Position numbers and translations under genes: made by a program. Of a stretch of DNA of 64,000 bases, positions 61,052-64,000 are shown piece after piece; the stretch's first letter is position 1, and each line of letters starts with the position of its first letter. The notes under the pieces were generated by a model. The model saw only the letters and a list, made by a program, of their open reading frames with translations, searched no databases and was not told the origin of the DNA. Source of the DNA: Halomonas meridiana (GTDB taxonomy: Bacteria; Pseudomonadota; Gammaproteobacteria; Pseudomonadales; Halomonadaceae); contig NZ_CP024621.1 in assembly GCF_009846525.1 (NCBI RefSeq), positions 3,410,001 through 3,474,000 of the forward strand, read 5' to 3'.

Positions 61052-62814
61052 CTATCCTATTGGACACCACTTTCGAGCGCAGCGTAGAGGCAATCGTCGC
61101 CCAGTACCAGAACACGCTCTCACCGGGCGATACGCTCACCGCTTGGGTTTTTGACGACCATGCCGCCCGTCAGCGCGCCGAGCAGTCGCTGCAAGCCCAT
61201 AGCATCCAGGCGCGCTTCTACAGCGCTTATAAGCCCTTGGTACACTATGTGATTGAGGAGCTTGGCGAGCGGCCACTGCTCTCGATACACATTCGCTATC
61301 CAGCTCCCGTCGATGCGCCCAAGCGCTTTCTGCTGGAAGCTTACCCCTTGGCAGGTCTTCTCGGCGAGCACGTCGTGCTGAGCTGGGAGGCCGTCGCCTG
61401 TCAAGCACACACTGCGCTCTACCACTACGAGCTGGTGCTGACAAATGAAGACGGCACCCAAGAGGTAGTGCGCGTGGCAGCCCCCAACCGTCATCATCTG
61501 GACCACGTTGGGGCCTGGCAGCTCTCGCCCTGCGGCTGGATTTGTTGGCAAAGCACTAACGGCCATAGCGACAGTTCTTTCTACGCCTGCGACTACGCCC
61601 AGCTCTTTGAGGCGGCCATAGACGCTATTACCCAGGCTGAGTGGCCTGCAGAGCAGCCATTTTTCGAGGAGCTCAATATCAGTGTCACCCTGCCATGCCA
61701 GGATACGCGGCTGCCCTTCGGGCTTGAGCATATAAGCTTGGCCGAGGGGCTGCACGAGGAGCTCTACTTTTCGCTTTTGGAGGTCTATCAGCACCTTGCT
61801 GGCTTGCCTCTGGGCGACCGCTCGATCCAGCCTGGTCAGATTGTGCCGGAAATCAAGACCCGAGCTGAGGCACCGCCGTCGCTTACGATCACGCTTCGAC
61901 AGTTGAGTACCGACGAAGCAACTACCGATGACGGAATCACTCTCGACAGCGCCGAACGCCCATTGAGTGCTACCAGAATACTCGCCGAGCTCGAAACCAT
62001 TGAAGGAGAGGCACTTCACACCAAAAGCCGCAGTGGGCGTAAACTATCTGCCCGTTATCACAAAGGTCAAGACCGGGCGGTGATTATCAGCGCTGCGCAG
62101 CACGCCAACGAACCTTCGGGTGTTGTAGGCGCACTGCGCGCCGGGCGAGACCTATCGCGTCAGACAGGTTCGCACTTCGTGCTCTCACCGCTCGAGAATC
62201 CAGATGGCTACCGCCTACAGCAGCGGTTAGTCGCCGAGCAGCCAACTCACATGCACCATGCTGCACGCTATACGGCGTTCGGCAATGACCTTCAGGCTCA
62301 ACCCCTGGGCGGAGAGTTCGAGCTAGCCATTCGCGAGCGCGCCAAGGCGGCAAGCGGAGCGCAGTTGCACATCAACCTGCATGGCTACCCCGCCCACGAA
62401 TGGACCCGTCCGCTCACCGGTTACGTTCCTCGCAACTTCGAGTTGTGGTCGATACCCAAAGGTTTTTTTCTCGTCCTTCGCTATCATCAACATTGGAAAG
62501 CACAGGCAGAGGCGCTACTAGAACGCGTCACGGCACATCTAGCGAACGTTCCAGGGCTGGCAGCCTACAATCGACGTCAGATCAAGGCTTTCGAAGCCCA
62601 CGCTGGCCGCCTAGAATTTGCCATACAGAATGATATTCCTTATCTGCTAACACGTGACGATACGCAGCTCACGCCACTCCAATTGATTACTGAATACCCA
62701 GACGAAACGATCTACGGTGACGATTTCGTAATGGCCCACCAAGTGCAGTATGAAACCATTATGAGTGCCTACCAGAATTATCAGTCGATAAAGCTGCCTG
62801 CTACTACGCAATAA
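61048..62814 (+). CDS. Atypical M14 zinc carboxypeptidase with long N-terminal region
   Basis: The 588-residue protein has an M14 metal site: QHANEPSG with zinc ligands His352 and Glu355, and NLHGYP with a likely third ligand at His445. PLENPDGYRLQ is the usual Asn-Pro-Asp-Gly segment, and ITEYPDET (about 548) may hold the catalytic Glu. The first 310 residues form a separate strand-rich region that I do not recognise, with the segment SIHIRYPAPVDAPKRFLLEA and the motif SWEAVACQAHTAL. No signal peptide is present, so it acts in the cytoplasm on imported peptides. The ATGA overlap with the permease and the 24-base gap to pxpA tie it to uptake and 5-oxoproline metabolism. Carboxypeptidase or deacylase activity are both possible. 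Confidence 0.8.
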   Translation: MTILLDTTFERSVEAIVAQYQNTLSPGDTLTAWVFDDHAARQRAEQSLQAHSIQARFYSAYKPLVHYVIEELGERPLLSIHIRYPAPVDAPKRFLLEAYPLAGLLGEHVVLSWEAVACQAHTALYHYELVLTNEDGTQEVVRVAAPNRHHLDHVGAWQLSPCGWICWQSTNGHSDSSFYACDYAQLFEAAIDAITQAEWPAEQPFFEELNISVTLPCQDTRLPFGLEHISLAEGLHEELYFSLLEVYQHLAGLPLGDRSIQPGQIVPEIKTRAEAPPSLTITLRQLSTDEATTDDGITLDSAERPLSATRILAELETIEGEALHTKSRSGRKLSARYHKGQDRAVIISAAQHANEPSGVVGALRAGRDLSRQTGSHFVLSPLENPDGYRLQQRLVAEQPTHMHHAARYTAFGNDLQAQPLGGEFELAIRERAKAASGAQLHINLHGYPAHEWTRPLTGYVPRNFELWSIPKGFFLVLRYHQHWKAQAEALLERVTAHLANVPGLAAYNRRQIKAFEAHAGRLEFAIQNDIPYLLTRDDTQLTPLQLITEYPDETIYGDDFVMAHQVQYETIMSAYQNYQSIKLPATTQ

Positions 62815-62838
62815 TCAGCGCTTTTCAGGAGAGTCACC

Positions 62839-63597
62839 ATGAGCACAATGCTCCCCCTGCTTAACTGCGATATGGGCGAAAGTTTCGGCAACTGGTCGAT
62901 TGGTTTGGACGCCGATGTCATGCCCTACGTTGACTGTGCCAACATTGCCTGCGGTTACCACGCATCCGACCCCCACGTGATGCGCAAGACAGTAAAGCTT
63001 GCCGTTCAGCACGGCGTAAAAATCGGTGCGCACCCTGGCTACCCGGATTTAATGGGCTTTGGCCGCCGCTCCATGGCCTGCTCGCCTGCCGAAGTGGAAG
63101 ACATGATGCTCTACCAAATCGGCGCACTAGCGGGCATTTGCCAAGCGGAAGGCACCGCGCTGAGCTACGTCAAACCCCACGGGGCGATGTACAACGACAT
63201 GGCCGCCAATCTGGCATTGCTGGAAGGTGCCATGCGCGCCGTCAAGGCGTTCGATGCCCGCTTGCCGCTCATGGTGATGGCCACCGCCAACCCAGAGCCG
63301 CATCGTCAATTAGCGGAAAAGATGGGCGTAACGCTATGGTTTGAAACCTTCGCGGACCGTGCTTATGAGGCCACTGGGCACTTAGCCTCTCGCCGCCTGC
63401 CGGGGGCCGTGCACCACGACCAAGCCACCATCGTCGCCCAAGCCGTCACGCTTGCGAAAGGGGAACCCCTCACCGCCCGGGATGGCAGCGCCTTGCAGTT
63501 GCCCTGCGACACGCTCTGCGTGCATGGCGATAACCCCGAATCCGTGGCCGCCGTGCGCGCCATTCGTGAGGCCTTTACGGCGCTGGAGTCCGCGTGA
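62839..63597 (+). CDS. pxpA: 5-oxoprolinase subunit A (LamB/YcsF family)
   Basis: The 252-residue protein matches Pxp[69 protein letters not shown] and EVFADRAY-type [15 protein letters not shown] segments. With PxpB and PxpC it hydrolyses 5-oxoproline (pyroglutamate) to glutamate using ATP. AGGAG lies upstream of the ATG. Its TGA overlaps the GTG start of pxpB, a standard coupling of this operon. pxpC is expected just beyond the right edge. Confidence 0.93.
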   Translation: MSTMLPLLNCDMGESFGNWSIGLDADVMPYVDCANIACGYHASDPHVMRKTVKLAVQHGVKIGAHPGYPDLMGFGRRSMACSPAEVEDMMLYQIGALAGICQAEGTALSYVKPHGAMYNDMAANLALLEGAMRAVKAFDARLPLMVMATANPEPHRQLAEKMGVTLWFETFADRAYEATGHLASRRLPGAVHHDQATIVAQAVTLAKGEPLTARDGSALQLPCDTLCVHGDNPESVAAVRAIREAFTALESA

Positions 63598-64000
63598 AAC
63601 TGCGCTTAGAAACGGCAGCGATGGACGCCCTGACGGTGCGTCTGTTCGATGCCATTGATGAAAGCAATATGGCGTGGATCATGGCCGCCGACGAGGCGCT
63701 ACGGCGCGCCTTCGATCACGCGCTGATTGATCTCATTCCGTCGTACACCACCCTGCTGGTGCACTACGACTGCCAAAAGCTCACCTTTGCCCAGGCCTCG
63801 ACGCTCGCGCGCAGTGCGCTGCGCAATTTAACGCCCGCCGATGCCCAACAGGGCCAGCTCCACGAAATCCCCGTATGGTACGACGAGCGCGTTGGCCCGG
63901 AGCTGCCCACCGTTGCCCAGCGCGCTGGGCTCAGCGTCGAGGCGCTGATTGAGCGCCACTGCAGCCACGACTACTGCGTGTTTGCACTGGGCTTTGCCCC
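63594..64000 (+). CDS. pxpB: 5-oxoprolinase subunit B (3' end outside window)
   Basis: The frame starts at a GTG inside the pxpA stop (GTGA) and reads [20 protein letters not shown], then [42 protein letters not shown] and [15 protein letters not shown] before the edge. These are the PxpB (KipI-like) features: a central [11 protein letters not shown] segment and a PVxYDexxGPDL-like turn. It forms the ATP-dependent 5-oxoprolinase with PxpA and PxpC. About 135 residues are present; the family length is near 220-240, so roughly the last third is missing. Confidence 0.9.
   Translation, partial: MKLRLETAAMDALTVRLFDAIDESNMAWIMAADEALRRAFDHALIDLIPSYTTLLVHYDCQKLTFAQASTLARSALRNLTPADAQQGQLHEIPVWYDERVGPELPTVAQRAGLSVEALIERHCSHDYCVFALGFA

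Noticed and set aside
61120..62019. Long open frame opposite the N-terminal part of the M14 peptidase gene.
   Set aside because: The plus-strand frame is tied to its neighbours by an ATGA overlap and good ribosome binding sites; the antisense frame has neither.
1..64000. Search by eye for tRNA, rRNA, CRISPR arrays, IS elements and prophage genes.
   Set aside because: No cloverleaf with a GGTTCGAATCC-type arm, no regularly spaced repeats of CRISPR size and no transposase or phage proteins were seen; a covariance or profile search could still find weak cases.

Overview
The window reads as chromosomal DNA of a moderately halophilic gammaproteobacterium, most likely a Halomonas-type member of the Halomonadaceae. 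This is inferred from gene content: GABA and beta-alanine catabolism, a phosphatidylcholine synthase, a chloride-dependent type of alpha-amylase, a Tat-exported PhoX, a tandem glycine riboswitch and many MocR regulators. It also fits the compact, GC-rich coding with AGGAG-type ribosome binding sites. No rRNA, tRNA, CRISPR array, IS element or phage gene was recognised.

Layout. 1-8 kb: a diguanylate cyclase cut by the left edge, a YbaK-type tRNA editing protein, rhodanese and GNAT genes divergent from a MocR regulator, phosphatidylcholine synthase coupled to 3-methyladenine glycosylase I, and a second MocR divergent from a DUF1127 gene with four ATACAG boxes between them. 8-12 kb: a TetR regulator with an mmsA/aminotransferase operon for beta-alanine or malonate-semialdehyde metabolism, a 28-bp palindrome in front of it, and an IsdG-like monooxygenase. 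12-15 kb: a photolyase/cryptochrome, then an AT-rich patch with a lone SIR2-family gene that lacks an ATG, GTG or TTG start. 15-21 kb: gabT, gabD and an APC permease, divergent from a GabR-like MocR gene broken by a one-base frameshift. 21-28 kb: a lytic-transglycosylase-like lipoprotein, a TauE exporter, and a YfcC permease/DUF1028/M20 amidohydrolase/GntR cluster. 27-35 kb: OYE reductase, TspO, a ZipA-like protein, ABC-F YbiT, a CbiX-like protein, an HDAC-like deacetylase, ChaC, an HPP protein and a small membrane protein preceded by a 14-bp tandem repeat.

35-50 kb: a tandem glycine riboswitch leads into a DadA-like D-amino-acid dehydrogenase. Then come a PAS-GGDEF protein, an RND pump with adaptor and a divergent TetR over a shared operator, PhoX behind a Pho-box-like site, MgtE, a second TauE and a secreted alpha-amylase. 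50-55 kb: two further c-di-GMP-type proteins (GAF-PAS-GGDEF-EAL and HDOD-GGDEF). 55-64 kb: a MarR-like regulator divergent from a peptide-import operon (fused DppDF-type ATPase, binding protein with a homopolymer frameshift, two permeases), an atypical M14 carboxypeptidase and 5-oxoprolinase subunits PxpA and PxpB, the last cut by the right edge. The operon looks like a pathway for importing, trimming and opening pyroglutamyl-type peptides.

The strongest leads are the lone SIR2 gene with its apparent CTG start, the glycine riboswitch on an amino-acid oxidase gene, and the peptide-uptake/M14/5-oxoprolinase operon.
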